Assembly (NCBI GenBank): GCA_041627475.1
Contig: JBFKQZ010000088.1
Coordinates: forward strand, 1 to 10,989
Source of the DNA: JBFGFG01 sp041627475
Lineage (GTDB): Bacteria; Actinomycetota; Nitriliruptoria; Nitriliruptorales; Nitriliruptoraceae
Direction: 5' to 3'
DNA length: 10,989 nt
This document shows, in pieces, positions 1 through 6,877 of this stretch (positions are counted from its first letter, which is position 1; each line of letters begins with the position of its first letter). The notes under the pieces are model-generated. The model was given only the letters and a program-made list of their open reading frames with translations, did no database searches and was not told where the DNA came from. The position numbers and the translations under genes were made by a program.

Positions 1-97
1 ACCGCCAGTTGCCGATGACCGCGGCGATGACGATCGAGATGCCGATGCACACGACCATGAAGACGAGGAACTTCGCCCCTGCGAACCGGTCGGTCAT
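1..97 (-). CDS. Mce family protein, N-terminal fragment (runs off left edge)
   Basis: Only the first 32 codons are in the window. The start is ATG at 97-95, and it overlaps the TGA of the upstream Mce gene (ATGA, 97-94), which indicates translational coupling. A purine-rich AGGGG lies about 9 nt upstream. The peptide begins MTDRFAGAKFL and continues into a hydrophobic stretch (about residues 9-28, rich in V, I and F). This is the short cytoplasmic tail plus membrane anchor typical of Mce proteins. No MlaD domain is visible because the sequence ends first. Assignment to the Mce family rests on this topology and on its position directly after a yrbE-yrbE-mce series, where mce operons normally carry several consecutive mce genes. 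By order it would be the second Mce subunit (MceB-like). The family is an inference from context. Confidence 0.75.
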   Translation of the reverse strand, partial: MTDRFAGAKFLVFMVVCIGISIVIAAVIGNWR

Positions 98-1101
98 GGG
101 CTGTGCCCCTGCAGCAGGGTCACAGGGTCCTGCGACTCCTCGGTGACGAAGAGGCGGAAGTAGGCGAAGACGGTGTCGTCGTCGAGCAGACCGGCCGCAC
201 CGCCCAGCACGCGCATGTACTCGGCGACGCCGTCGACGAGGCTGCCGATCTCCGAGCGGTTGCGCTCCAGCATCTCGCCGACCGGGTCACCGGAGACGAG
301 GAACTCGTTGATCCGCTCCTCCTCGACCTCGAGCAGCTCGGAGAACTCGACCGAGAAGCGGCTCAGGGCCACGAGCGCCGTGTCCATCTTCTCGGGCTGC
401 TCGCGCAGCACGCGCGTGGACTCGGGGAGGTTGGCGCGGATGCGGTCCAGGTCCTCGTCGATCGTCGGGCGCAGCGCGGCGGCGATGTCGGCGAGGTCCT
501 CGAGGTTGTCCAGCGTCTGGTCGGAGGTCCGCGCCGCGAACTGGGTCAGCTGGCTGGTGAGCTCGAGCTGCTCGCCGATGATGTCGGCGGTCTGTTCCTG
601 CTCGGCGAGCGTGTCGATGACGATCGCGAGCTCCTCGGCGTCGATGGAGTCGAGGAACGGCTCGAGGACGTCGAGCACCTCGTTGAGCTCGGTGGGCTGG
701 CGGGCGGCGACGAGCAGGTCGCCCTCGGCGAGGTAGGGGGGCGAGCCGAAGGCCTCGTCGGGGAACCGCAGCTCGACCTGCTTCTCACCCAGCAGCGTCT
801 TGGCGGTGACGACCATCTCGATCTGGTCGGCCGGCGGCAGCTCCACGTCGCCGTCGATGCGCAGGATCCCGGTGGCGACCCCGTCCTCGAACGCGAGCCC
901 GTCGACCTCGCCGACCCGCACGCCCCGCGCCTTGACGTCGGAGCCCGCGATGAGGCCCGACCCGGCGTCCCCGAACTCGGCCTCGATCTCGTAGGTGCCG
1001 GCGGCGGGGGAGTAGCGGTACTCGAACAGGAGCACGGTCAGCCCGATGAGCAGGAGACCGGTCGCGGTCCCTGCCATGCGGCGGACGAGCTGTGCGTTCA
1101 C
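94..1101 (-). CDS. Mce family protein (MlaD domain), first Mce subunit of the operon
   Basis: This is a 335-aa substrate-binding subunit of an Mce-type lipid importer, anchored in the membrane and facing outward. Residues 1-9 form a basic cytoplasmic tail and about 10-27 a single membrane anchor. About 35-113 form the MlaD/Mce beta domain, with the typical GSDVKARGVRVGEV segment and the TAKTLLGEKQVEL strand near its end. The remainder (about 135-310) is acidic and mostly helical, as expected for the tube-forming helical region of Mce proteins. The start is GTG at 1101-1099. It sits 4 nt after the TGA of the yrbE gene, with an AGGGTGA ribosome site overlapping that stop. Being first after the two permeases it corresponds in position to MceA. 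The substrate cannot be read from the sequence; sterols, fatty acids or phospholipids are known for relatives. No lipobox cysteine is seen at the N-terminus. Confidence 0.92.
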   Translation of the reverse strand: MNAQLVRRMAGTATGLLLIGLTVLLFEYRYSPAAGTYEIEAEFGDAGSGLIAGSDVKARGVRVGEVDGLAFEDGVATGILRIDGDVELPPADQIEMVVTAKTLLGEKQVELRFPDEAFGSPPYLAEGDLLVAARQPTELNEVLDVLEPFLDSIDAEELAIVIDTLAEQEQTADIIGEQLELTSQLTQFAARTSDQTLDNLEDLADIAAALRPTIDEDLDRIRANLPESTRVLREQPEKMDTALVALSRFSVEFSELLEVEEERINEFLVSGDPVGEMLERNRSEIGSLVDGVAEYMRVLGGAAGLLDDDTVFAYFRLFVTEESQDPVTLLQGHSP

Positions 1102-1105
1102 GCCG

Positions 1106-1984
1106 TCACCCTGCGATCTTGATGGTCTCGCCGCCCGCCGACCAGATCAGCAGCGACAGCATCATGTTGATGATCACGACCGCCGTGATCGAGGCGCGGA
1201 TGGCACGGCCGACGGCCACGCCCACGCCGGCGGGACCGCCCTTGGCGTAGAACCCGTAGTAGGTGTGGATCAGGATCACGATGACCGTGAAGATGACGGC
1301 CTTGATCACGCTGTAGACGATGTCGATGAACGGCAGGAACAGCGCCAGGCGCGTGTCGTAGGCGCCCGGCGACACCGTGAACAGTCCGGTGACGACGAGC
1401 CGGGTCGCGACGAACGCGCTGAACAGCGAGAACAGGTAGAGCGGGATCGTCGGGATCAGTCCGGCCCAGATCCGCGTCGAGACGAGGTACGGGATCGGGC
1501 GGATGCCGATGACCTCGAGCGCGTCGATCTCCTCGGAGATGCGCTGGGCGCCGAGCTCGGCGGTGTAGCCGGCACCGACCTTCGCGGCGAGCGCGACCCC
1601 GGCGATCAGCGGTGTGATCTCGCGGACGTTGGCCCACGACGAGATCAGGCCGACGTACGCCTGCGCGCCGATCTGCTCGAGACCGGCGACGCCCTCGAGC
1701 CCGACCTGCGTGCCGGTGAAGAAGGCGAGGGAGCCGATCACGAACAGCATCCCGCCGCCGACGATCCAGCCGCCGGCGCCGACGACGACGTCGGAGATCT
1801 GCGGGAGGATGACCGAGCGCCACCACTTGAGGCTGTACGGCATGGCGGCGAGCGCCTCGCCCCAGAACCGCATCTGCTCGGCGAGCTCCTCGAACACCTT
1901 GAACGGCGACGAGGCGACGTCGACCACCCGGTCGGTGACCGGGGGCGTCGTGCGGGCCTCGGGCCCGGTGTCGGTGGCTGCCAC
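1106..1984 (-). CDS. yrbE: YrbE/MlaE family ABC transporter permease (second copy)
   Basis: This 292-aa integral membrane protein is the YrbEB-position permease of an mce operon. It pairs with the other YrbE to form the membrane channel under the Mce tube. The MlaE family signature is the cytoplasmic coupling loop at about residues 143-161 (ELGAQRISEEIDALEVIGI). Hydrophobic segments fall near 66-90, 120-138, 165-200, 215-245 and 265-288, and the family-typical GFYAKGGPAGVGVAVGRA stretch precedes the last one. An N-terminal extension of about 45 residues precedes an amphipathic helix. The start is GTG at 1984-1982, 3 nt after the TGA of the preceding permease, with GAAGG about 8-9 nt upstream. 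The ATPase that would drive it (MceG/Mkl or MlaF type) is not in the window; in mycobacteria it is encoded elsewhere. Confidence 0.95.
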   Translation of the reverse strand: MAATDTGPEARTTPPVTDRVVDVASSPFKVFEELAEQMRFWGEALAAMPYSLKWWRSVILPQISDVVVGAGGWIVGGGMLFVIGSLAFFTGTQVGLEGVAGLEQIGAQAYVGLISSWANVREITPLIAGVALAAKVGAGYTAELGAQRISEEIDALEVIGIRPIPYLVSTRIWAGLIPTIPLYLFSLFSAFVATRLVVTGLFTVSPGAYDTRLALFLPFIDIVYSVIKAVIFTVIVILIHTYYGFYAKGGPAGVGVAVGRAIRASITAVVIINMMLSLLIWSAGGETIKIAG

Positions 1985-1987
1985 GGC

Positions 1988-2752
1988 TCAGGCCTTCGGG
2001 GGCACGGCGTTGAAGTACAGCGCCGTGAGCGTGAAGTTGACGAAGAACAGGATGATGAAGGTGAGGACCACGGCCTTGTTCACGGCGTCGCCGACGGCCT
2101 TCGGGCCACCGCGGGCGTTGTAGCCGTAGTGGCAGGCGATGGCGGCGGCGAGGAAGCCGAAGATCGCGGCCTTGACCAGTGCCGACCAGAAGTCCGCCAG
2201 CTGGGCGAGCTCGGTGAACGACGCGAAGTAGGCGCCCGACGTCCCGCCCTGCAGCGGCACGGCCATCACCCAGCCGCCGGCGATGCCCGAGAAGCTCACG
2301 ACGCCGTTGAGCAGCAGCGCGACGAGCGTCGCGGCCGCGAGCCGGGGGAGGACGAGGCGGTGGACCGGGTCGACGCCCATGACCTCCATGGCGTCGAGCT
2401 CGGAGCGGATGCGGCGCGACCCGAGGTCGGCGGTCATCGCGGAGCCGCCGGCGCCGGCGATGAGCAGCGCGGTCGCGACCGGCGCTGCCTCACGGACGAC
2501 GGCCAGGACCATGGCGGCGCCGATGTGCGACTCGGCGCCGATCTGTCGGGCGAGTGCGCCCACGTGCAGGGCGATGATCACGCCGAAGGGGATCGCGATC
2601 AGGACGACCGGGACCATCGTGACCTTGGCGATGAACCAGCACTGGTCGAGGAACTCGCGGAAGGGGAAGCCCTTGCGGACGGCGAGCACGCCGTCGACGC
2701 CCATCGAGGTCACGCCGCCCAACTGCTCCAGGCCGTTGCGCAGACTGGCCAC
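1988..2752 (-). CDS. yrbE: YrbE/MlaE family ABC transporter permease (first gene of mce operon)
   Basis: This 254-aa permease heads the leftward mce operon (YrbEA position). The MlaE coupling loop is clear at about residues 109-127 (DLGSRRIRSELDAMEVMGV), preceded by REAAPVATALLIAGAGGSA. The family motif CHYGYNARGGPKAVGDAVN comes near the C-terminus, followed by a last membrane helix. About five hydrophobic segments are visible. The chosen start is GTG at 2752-2750, preceded by a purine-rich GGGAGGGG about 7-9 nt upstream. It is the first good start next to the divergent control region. Its stop is 3 nt from the next GTG, so the permeases are almost certainly co-translated. The two YrbE proteins are clearly paralogues but diverged outside the loop, as expected for an obligate heterodimer. 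Confidence 0.95.
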   Translation of the reverse strand: MASLRNGLEQLGGVTSMGVDGVLAVRKGFPFREFLDQCWFIAKVTMVPVVLIAIPFGVIIALHVGALARQIGAESHIGAAMVLAVVREAAPVATALLIAGAGGSAMTADLGSRRIRSELDAMEVMGVDPVHRLVLPRLAAATLVALLLNGVVSFSGIAGGWVMAVPLQGGTSGAYFASFTELAQLADFWSALVKAAIFGFLAAAIACHYGYNARGGPKAVGDAVNKAVVLTFIILFFVNFTLTALYFNAVPPKA

Positions 2753-2849
2753 GTGATCGCCCCTCCCGGCTGCGCCCGCTCGAGCCCCCGCAGGCAGCGG
2801 GGCGGCAGACTAACGAGTTCGTCCCGCGCACGCTTCGAGGCCAAGAGGC

Positions 2850-2899
2850 CGCGCTCCTGCCCCGTGCGGCAGTCCGGGCACGCCGTTTGCAGGAGCGCG
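2850..2899. repeat. 11-bp perfect inverted repeat with 28-nt spacer
   Basis: CGCGCTCCTGC at 2850-2860 is matched exactly by GCAGGAGCGCG at 2889-2899. It lies about 98 nt upstream of the mce operon start codon and just upstream of the candidate iclR -35 box. It could be a two-site operator, or the stem of a structured leader if the mce transcript starts to its right. The function is unknown. Confidence 0.6.
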
Positions 2900-2922
2900 C
2901 GCGAACTGCCCGTCGGTACCGC

Positions 2923-2951
2923 TTGACCGTGCGCGGATCGCGCGGCAGCAT
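2923..2951 (+). promoter_or_regulatory. Candidate sigma70-type promoter for iclR
   Basis: The TTGACC -35-like hexamer at 2923-2928 matches TTGACA at five of six bases. A 17-nt spacer separates it from CAGCAT at 2946-2951, which keeps the key A at position 2 and T at position 6 of the -10 box but matches only three of six bases. The expected transcript start, near 2957-2960, would give a leader of about 58 nt before the GTG at 3017. The -35 element is good and the -10 element is weak. Confidence 0.4.
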
Positions 2952-2957
2952 TGGGCT

Positions 2958-2973
2958 GCGCACGGCCGTGCGC
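2958..2973. promoter_or_regulatory. Perfect 16-bp palindrome, candidate IclR operator
   Basis: GCGCACGGCCGTGCGC is a perfect dyad with no spacer, placed right where transcription from the candidate iclR promoter would begin. IclR-family proteins commonly bind short palindromes of about 14-15 bp at or near their own promoter, so autoregulation is a reasonable guess. Its right half is part of the CCGTGCGCGG direct repeat, which also occurs at the -35 region. GC-rich DNA gives such palindromes by chance more often, so confidence is moderate. Confidence 0.4.
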
Positions 2974-3005
2974 GGGCACCGCATCCACGCGCGCCGGTGG
3001 ACCCC

Positions 3006-3011
3006 AGGAGG
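3006..3011 (+). promoter_or_regulatory. Ribosome binding site deciding the iclR start
   Basis: AGGAGG is a full Shine-Dalgarno core located 5 nt before GTG 3017-3019. It favours this start over the in-frame ATG at 2951, which lies on the candidate promoter and would add 22 residues without family resemblance. Confidence 0.8.
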
Positions 3012-3016
3012 CAGTT

Positions 3017-3757
3017 GTGGCGGACGACACGAAGAAGTCCGGCAAGAAGAAGCGCTCGACCGGGTCCCGGACCTTGGCCCGCGGTCTGGCGCTGCTCAGT
3101 GCACTCGGCGACGCGACCGAGGGCGAGACCGTGTCTGGACTGGCCGAGGCCACCGACCTCGACCGGGCGGTGCTCTACCGCCTGCTCGACACGCTGACCG
3201 AGGAGGGGTTCGTCACGCGCGACCCCGAGACGCGCAAGTACCGCCTCGGCCTCGCGATGCTCGAGCTGGGCGTGCGCGCCGCGACGGGCCTGGAGGTCCG
3301 CCGCCTCGCCGGCCCCGCGCTCAAGGCCCTGTCCGAGGAGACCGACGAGACCGCGTGCCTCGCCGTGCGCGACCGCGACGACCTGGTCGTCGTCGAGGTC
3401 ATCGAGCCGGGCGACCGCTTCGTCCAGGTGAACTACCGCGTCGGCTTCCGCCACCCGCTCGGCGTCGCCGCCCACGGCCGCGCGCTGATGGCGTTCCTGC
3501 CCGAGGGCGCCAAGGACCCGTCGTTGCAGCCCGTCCGCCAGCGCGGCGTGGCGTACACCCGCGACGAGCTCGAGAGCGGTGCCTCCGGCGTCGCCGCCCC
3601 CGTCTTCGACCACACCGGCAAGGCCGTCGCGGCGGTCGGGATCGTCGCGCCGACGGCTCGGCTGCCGGAGCCGGAGCAGATCGCGCTGCGCGTGCTGCGT
3701 GCCGCCCGTGAGATCTCCGAGCGTCTCGGCTGGCGCCCGCGCCGGCCCGGGGCGTGA
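3017..3757 (+). CDS. IclR family transcriptional regulator
   Basis: This 246-aa DNA-binding regulator starts at GTG 3017. Residues 1-15 are a lysine-rich tail (KKSGKKKR). About 18-78 form the N-terminal winged helix-turn-helix, with recognition-helix region LDRAVLYRLLDTLTEEGFV and wing residues DPETRKYRLG. About 95-240 form the IclR effector-binding domain, with the typical RVGFRHPLGVAAHGRALMAF segment and the AAPVFDHTGKAVAAVGI strand region. It is divergent from the mce operon and overlaps the next gene by 4 nt (GTGA), so it likely controls one or both. Known mce regulators in mycobacteria belong to the GntR and TetR families, so an IclR neighbour is less usual. The effector is unknown; IclR effectors are generally small organic acids or aromatic compounds. 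Confidence 0.93.
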   Translation: MADDTKKSGKKKRSTGSRTLARGLALLSALGDATEGETVSGLAEATDLDRAVLYRLLDTLTEEGFVTRDPETRKYRLGLAMLELGVRAATGLEVRRLAGPALKALSEETDETACLAVRDRDDLVVVEVIEPGDRFVQVNYRVGFRHPLGVAAHGRALMAFLPEGAKDPSLQPVRQRGVAYTRDELESGASGVAAPVFDHTGKAVAAVGIVAPTARLPEPEQIALRVLRAAREISERLGWRPRRPGA

Positions 3758-4443
3758 CCGAGCGCGACGACGCCGGCGACGAGCTGCAGCTCGCCACGGC
3801 GGAGCTGCTCGGTGCCCTGACGTACGGTCAGCTGCGGGCCTACACGACCGCCGTGTCGCTCGTGCCGCTGGCACCGGACCTCGAGCGCAGCGAGCACCTG
3901 CTCGGCTTCGCCGACCGCGAGCACGAGCGCTACCGCCGCATGCGCGCCCGGCTCGAGGAGCTGACCGACCTGCCCCGTCCGGTCATGGAGCGACAGAAGC
4001 CGGCGTTCGACCGCTTCTTCGGTGACCTGACGCTGGACGACTGGCTGGGCGGGGTCGCCTTCCTCGCCGTCGGGCTGCCGATCTCCGCCGACTTCGCGCG
4101 TGGCGTGGCGACGGCGGTCGACGACGACACCGCACAGGTGCTCGTGGACGCACTGGCCGGCCGCTCGAACACCGAGGCGTGGTCGCGGGCCCAGCTGCAG
4201 GCGCTGCTGGACCAGCCCGAGCAGCACGAGCGGGCGAAGAAGCAGGTCGCCGAGGTCATCGGCCTCGCCCTGACCGAGTTCACGTCGGCGCTCGGCTCGA
4301 CCGACGCGCTGCGCGTGCTGTTCGACCGGCAGGCCGAACGCGAAGGCAGGACCGGCGAACAGGTGGTCAAGCGGCTCGCGATGGAGGTGCTCGAGCAGCA
4401 CCGTCGGCGCATGCACGCGCTCGGTCTCGACGACCTCGACTAG
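3754..4443 (+). CDS. MiaE-like ferritin-fold protein
   Basis: This is a 229-aa, all-helical protein resembling the actinobacterial MiaE-like group (PF13794 type), relatives of tRNA-(ms2io6A)-hydroxylase with a ferritin-like four-helix bundle. Recognisable features are the Y-G-Q-L-R start of the first helix, the ADREHERYRRM segment (about 53-63), a LDDWLGGVAF...SADFARGVA block (about 94-119), and the closing EQHRRRMHALGLD. Compared with the family as I remember it, several expected metal-ligand positions look altered: ARGVA instead of an acidic residue after the aromatic position, and SNTE at 138-141 where a His-containing segment is common. It may therefore not bind a di-iron centre. The start is GTG at 3754, overlapping the iclR stop. 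The stop TAG (4441-4443) overlaps the convergent nadB stop. The tRNA-modification role is not demonstrated; a ferritin-like fold is the safer statement. Confidence 0.8.
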   Translation: MTERDDAGDELQLATAELLGALTYGQLRAYTTAVSLVPLAPDLERSEHLLGFADREHERYRRMRARLEELTDLPRPVMERQKPAFDRFFGDLTLDDWLGGVAFLAVGLPISADFARGVATAVDDDTAQVLVDALAGRSNTEAWSRAQLQALLDQPEQHERAKKQVAEVIGLALTEFTSALGSTDALRVLFDRQAEREGRTGEQVVKRLAMEVLEQHRRRMHALGLDDLD

Positions 4444-6014
4444 ACGGGTTCGGTCCGTTCGGTGTGGACGCCGGCCCATGCGGGGTCGTGCTCGGGGTGG
4501 TCGTCGCGGACGTGGCCGCCACGCGTCTCGTCGCGCAGGAGCGCACCGGCCGCGATGGCCCGGCCGACGACGACGGCGTTGTGCAGCTCGAGCTGGTCGA
4601 GGTCGCGGGACGGGGGCCCGAGCCGTTCGGCGATGTCCGCGAGCTCGTCCAGGGCCCGGGTGAGACCGGCCGCCGTGCGGATCGGCCCGGCGAGCTCCCA
4701 CATCGTCTCGCGCAGCCTCGTCCGGACCGCGGCGGTGTCGCCGGGGCCGTCGTCGGTCAGCGTCGGGACGTCGTCGGTGGGGCCGTGGTCCGGGAGGTCC
4801 GCGGTCATGGCCAGGGCCGAGCGGCGCCCGAACACGAGCGCCTCGACCAGCGAGTTGCCGGCCATGCGGTTCGCGCCGTGGACGCCGGTCGACGCGACCT
4901 CGCCGGCCGCCCACAGGCCGGGCAGCGACGTGCGGCCCCACAGGTCGGTGCGGATCCCGCCGACCATGTAGTGCGCAGCGGGGGTGACGGGGACCGGCTC
5001 GGTCGCGAGGTCGTAGCCGTACTCGCGGGCGCCGGCCAGCACGGTGGGGAACTCGGTCTCGAGCGTGTGCTGGTCGAGACCGGAGGCGTCGAGGAAGGCG
5101 CCGCCCTCCTGGGCGAGGATCGCCTTGGCGACGACGTGGCGCGGGGCCAGCTCGGCATCGGGGTGCACCGCGGGCATGAACCTCTCGCCGTGGGCGTCGA
5201 GCAGCACCGCCCCGGCTCCCCGCAGCGCCTCCGTCAGCAGGAACCGCCACGCGGTCTCGGTGGCCATGCCCGTCGGGTGGAACTGGACGAACTCGGCGTC
5301 GCGCACGGCGGCGCCGGCACGCAGCGCCAGCGCCACGCCGTCTCCCGTCGCGTGGTCCTGGTTCGTGGTCGCGGCGTACAGGCCGCCGCAGCCGCCCGTC
5401 GCCAGCAGGACCGCCCGGGCCGCCACCTGGACGAGGTCGCCGTCGCGCGACAGCGCGTGCACACCGGTGACGCGGCCGTCAGGGCCGCGGGCCAGCGAGA
5501 CGGCGTGGCCCTCGAGGCGGGCCACCCGGGGGCCGGCGACCTTCCGAAGGCTGCGGACCATCTCAGCACCGGTCGCGTCGGCGGCGTGGACCGAGCGGGC
5601 GTGCGACTGCGCACCCTCGCGTGCCATGTGCAGGTCGGACGGGTCGGTCGGGTCGCCACCCTCGACGGTGTCGAAGCGGGTGCCGAGCTGCAGCAGGTGG
5701 GCGACGCGTGCCGGGGCCTCGCGGGTGAGCACGTCGACGGCGACGGGGTCGCAGAGGCCGTCACCGGCCACGAGCGTGTCGGCGGCGTGGGCGGCAGGGG
5801 AGTCGTCGGGACCGAGCGCGACCGCCATGCCGCCCTGCGCCCAGGGGCTCGACCCGGACTTGCCCGCCCGGCCCTTGTCGAGCACGACCACGTCGAGGTC
5901 GTCCGGGAGGTTGATCGCTGCGTACAGCCCCGCGATCCCGGCGCCCACGATGAGCACGTCACAGCGGTAGCGGCCCGCCGCGTCCGGCTCGGGGGGCAGG
6001 GGGATGCTGCTCAC
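4440..6014 (-). CDS. nadB: L-aspartate oxidase
   Basis: This 524-aa flavoprotein oxidises L-aspartate to iminoaspartate, the first step of de novo NAD synthesis, in the cytoplasm. The FAD dinucleotide motif GAGIAGLYAA is at about 24-33 and SGSSPWAQGG at 53-62. The substrate-loop segment AREGAQSHARSVHAADATG is at 131-149, QFHPTGM at 245-250, and ELAPRHVVAKA with the catalytic-type Arg near 292. PAAHYMVGGI (His near 348) and GVHGANRMAGNSLVEALVFG (377-396) follow. The C-terminal helical domain ends with a TRGGHVRDDHP motif. These separate it from succinate dehydrogenase and fumarate reductase flavoproteins. The length is close to the usual 520-540. The chosen start is GTG 6014-6012, overlapping the hydrolase TGA (GTGA). 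Longer in-frame starts would run into the hydrolase gene. nadA and nadC, often adjacent, are not in the window. Confidence 0.96.
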   Translation of the reverse strand: MSSIPLPPEPDAAGRYRCDVLIVGAGIAGLYAAINLPDDLDVVVLDKGRAGKSGSSPWAQGGMAVALGPDDSPAAHAADTLVAGDGLCDPVAVDVLTREAPARVAHLLQLGTRFDTVEGGDPTDPSDLHMAREGAQSHARSVHAADATGAEMVRSLRKVAGPRVARLEGHAVSLARGPDGRVTGVHALSRDGDLVQVAARAVLLATGGCGGLYAATTNQDHATGDGVALALRAGAAVRDAEFVQFHPTGMATETAWRFLLTEALRGAGAVLLDAHGERFMPAVHPDAELAPRHVVAKAILAQEGGAFLDASGLDQHTLETEFPTVLAGAREYGYDLATEPVPVTPAAHYMVGGIRTDLWGRTSLPGLWAAGEVASTGVHGANRMAGNSLVEALVFGRRSALAMTADLPDHGPTDDVPTLTDDGPGDTAAVRTRLRETMWELAGPIRTAAGLTRALDELADIAERLGPPSRDLDQLELHNAVVVGRAIAAGALLRDETRGGHVRDDHPEHDPAWAGVHTERTEPV

Positions 6015-6871
6015 GCCGCCGGGCCCTGGCGGTGATGACGGTCCTCGAGCATCGCGTGGACCGTCATCGAGTTCGTCATCAGCTCGCCGAAGCCCTCGGG
6101 GTCGGCGAGCAGCCACGAGTGGTGCGCACCCTGCAGCAGGTCGCCCTCGGCGTTGAGCGCCTCGCAGGTGGCGGCGAACGCGGCCTCCGGCACCACCGAG
6201 TCCTGGTCACCCCACAGGATCGTGACCGGCAGCCCTCGCTGGGCGAGCTCGGTGAGCTCCTCGCGCAGGTCGGCGGTGCGTGCCATGTGGGCCGCGCGGC
6301 GCAGGGCGGGGAGGTTGAACAGGGCGTTCGACAGGAAGTCGCGCGCGACGACCGGGAAGATCCGGCGGTACTCGGTCTTGAGGAACTCCCGCGGCAGGCC
6401 GATCGCCCAGTCCCAGATCGGGCGTTCGCCGAGGTGGGTGTCCTCGCCGTCCTCCCCCGGCTTCCAGACCGCACCGCCCACGGCGTTCACCAGCGTCAGC
6501 GAGCGGACGAGCTCGGGGTGGTACCAGGCGGTGGCCGTGGAGACGGCGCCGCCGAACGAGTGGCCGATGAAGAAGGCCGGTTCCTCGACCCCCGCGTGCT
6601 CGCACAGCTGCTTCATCCACCAGGCGAGGCGCTCCCACGTCATCTGCCCGCGCAGCGGTGCGGAGCGACCGAACCCTGGCAGCGCCGGTGCGATCACGCG
6701 CGTCCCGGCGCGGGCGAGCTCGGTGATGGCGTCGCCGTACGCGCGGCTCGTGAGCCCCCACCCGTGCACGAACACTGCCGGTGGCCCCTCGCCGACGTCC
6801 CCGTACGCCACCTCCTGGCCGTCGAGGGTCGTCCGGTGCCAACGCAGGTCGGCAAGGCGATCGGTCGGCAG
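6011..6871 (-). CDS. Alpha/beta hydrolase, probable CTG start
   Basis: This alpha/beta-hydrolase is 286 aa if it starts at CTG 6871-6869. It has an HGWG oxyanion motif near residues 46-49, the nucleophile elbow GHSFGG (Ser about 105), the acid-turn GDQD (Asp about 222-224), and a catalytic His in GAHHSW (about 251). No signal peptide is seen, so it is probably cytoplasmic. The only standard start, GTG 6811, would remove about 20 residues including LRWHRTTLDGQEVAYGD, which reads like the normal first strands of the fold, and it has AGGAG directly abutting it. The upstream frame has no ATG, GTG or TTG before the TAG at 6907-6905. A CTG at 6871 has GAGGAG at a 6-nt spacing. It lies between pabC and nadB in one operon and overlaps nadB by 4 nt. 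The substrate is unknown; relatives include esterases, C-C bond hydrolases and dehalogenases. Confidence 0.88.
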   Translation of the reverse strand: MPTDRLADLRWHRTTLDGQEVAYGDVGEGPPAVFVHGWGLTSRAYGDAITELARAGTRVIAPALPGFGRSAPLRGQMTWERLAWWMKQLCEHAGVEEPAFFIGHSFGGAVSTATAWYHPELVRSLTLVNAVGGAVWKPGEDGEDTHLGERPIWDWAIGLPREFLKTEYRRIFPVVARDFLSNALFNLPALRRAAHMARTADLREELTELAQRGLPVTILWGDQDSVVPEAAFAATCEALNAEGDLLQGAHHSWLLADPEGFGELMTNSMTVHAMLEDRHHRQGPAA

Positions 6872-6877
6872 GGGGTG

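Larger units (their letters stand above)
2753..3016. promoter_or_regulatory. Divergent control region between the mce operon and iclR
   Basis: These 264 bases contain no convincing gene and separate two oppositely directed units. They hold a candidate iclR promoter (2923-2951), a perfect 16-bp palindrome (2958-2973), a 10-bp direct repeat CCGTGCGCGG (2927-2936 and 2966-2975), an 11-bp inverted repeat with a 28-nt spacer (2850-2860 and 2889-2899), and a small GC hairpin (CCCCGC at 2786-2791 with GCGGGG at 2797-2802, 5-nt loop) in the leader of the first yrbE. I could not identify a convincing -35/-10 pair for the leftward mce operon. The arrangement fits IclR-family habits of controlling a divergently transcribed target and themselves, but that is inference. 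Confidence 0.6.

Noticed and set aside
1046..2926. A 626-codon open frame on the plus strand opposite both yrbE genes
   Set aside because: It is a shadow of the two permeases. The translation is Asp/Arg/Glu/His-rich with no recognisable motif, and it runs antisense through the whole promoter region.
2810..5250. Long minus-strand open frames across iclR and the MiaE-like gene
   Set aside because: They are antisense to two genes with clear family motifs, and their composition is Arg/Ala/Gly/Pro-rich without domains.
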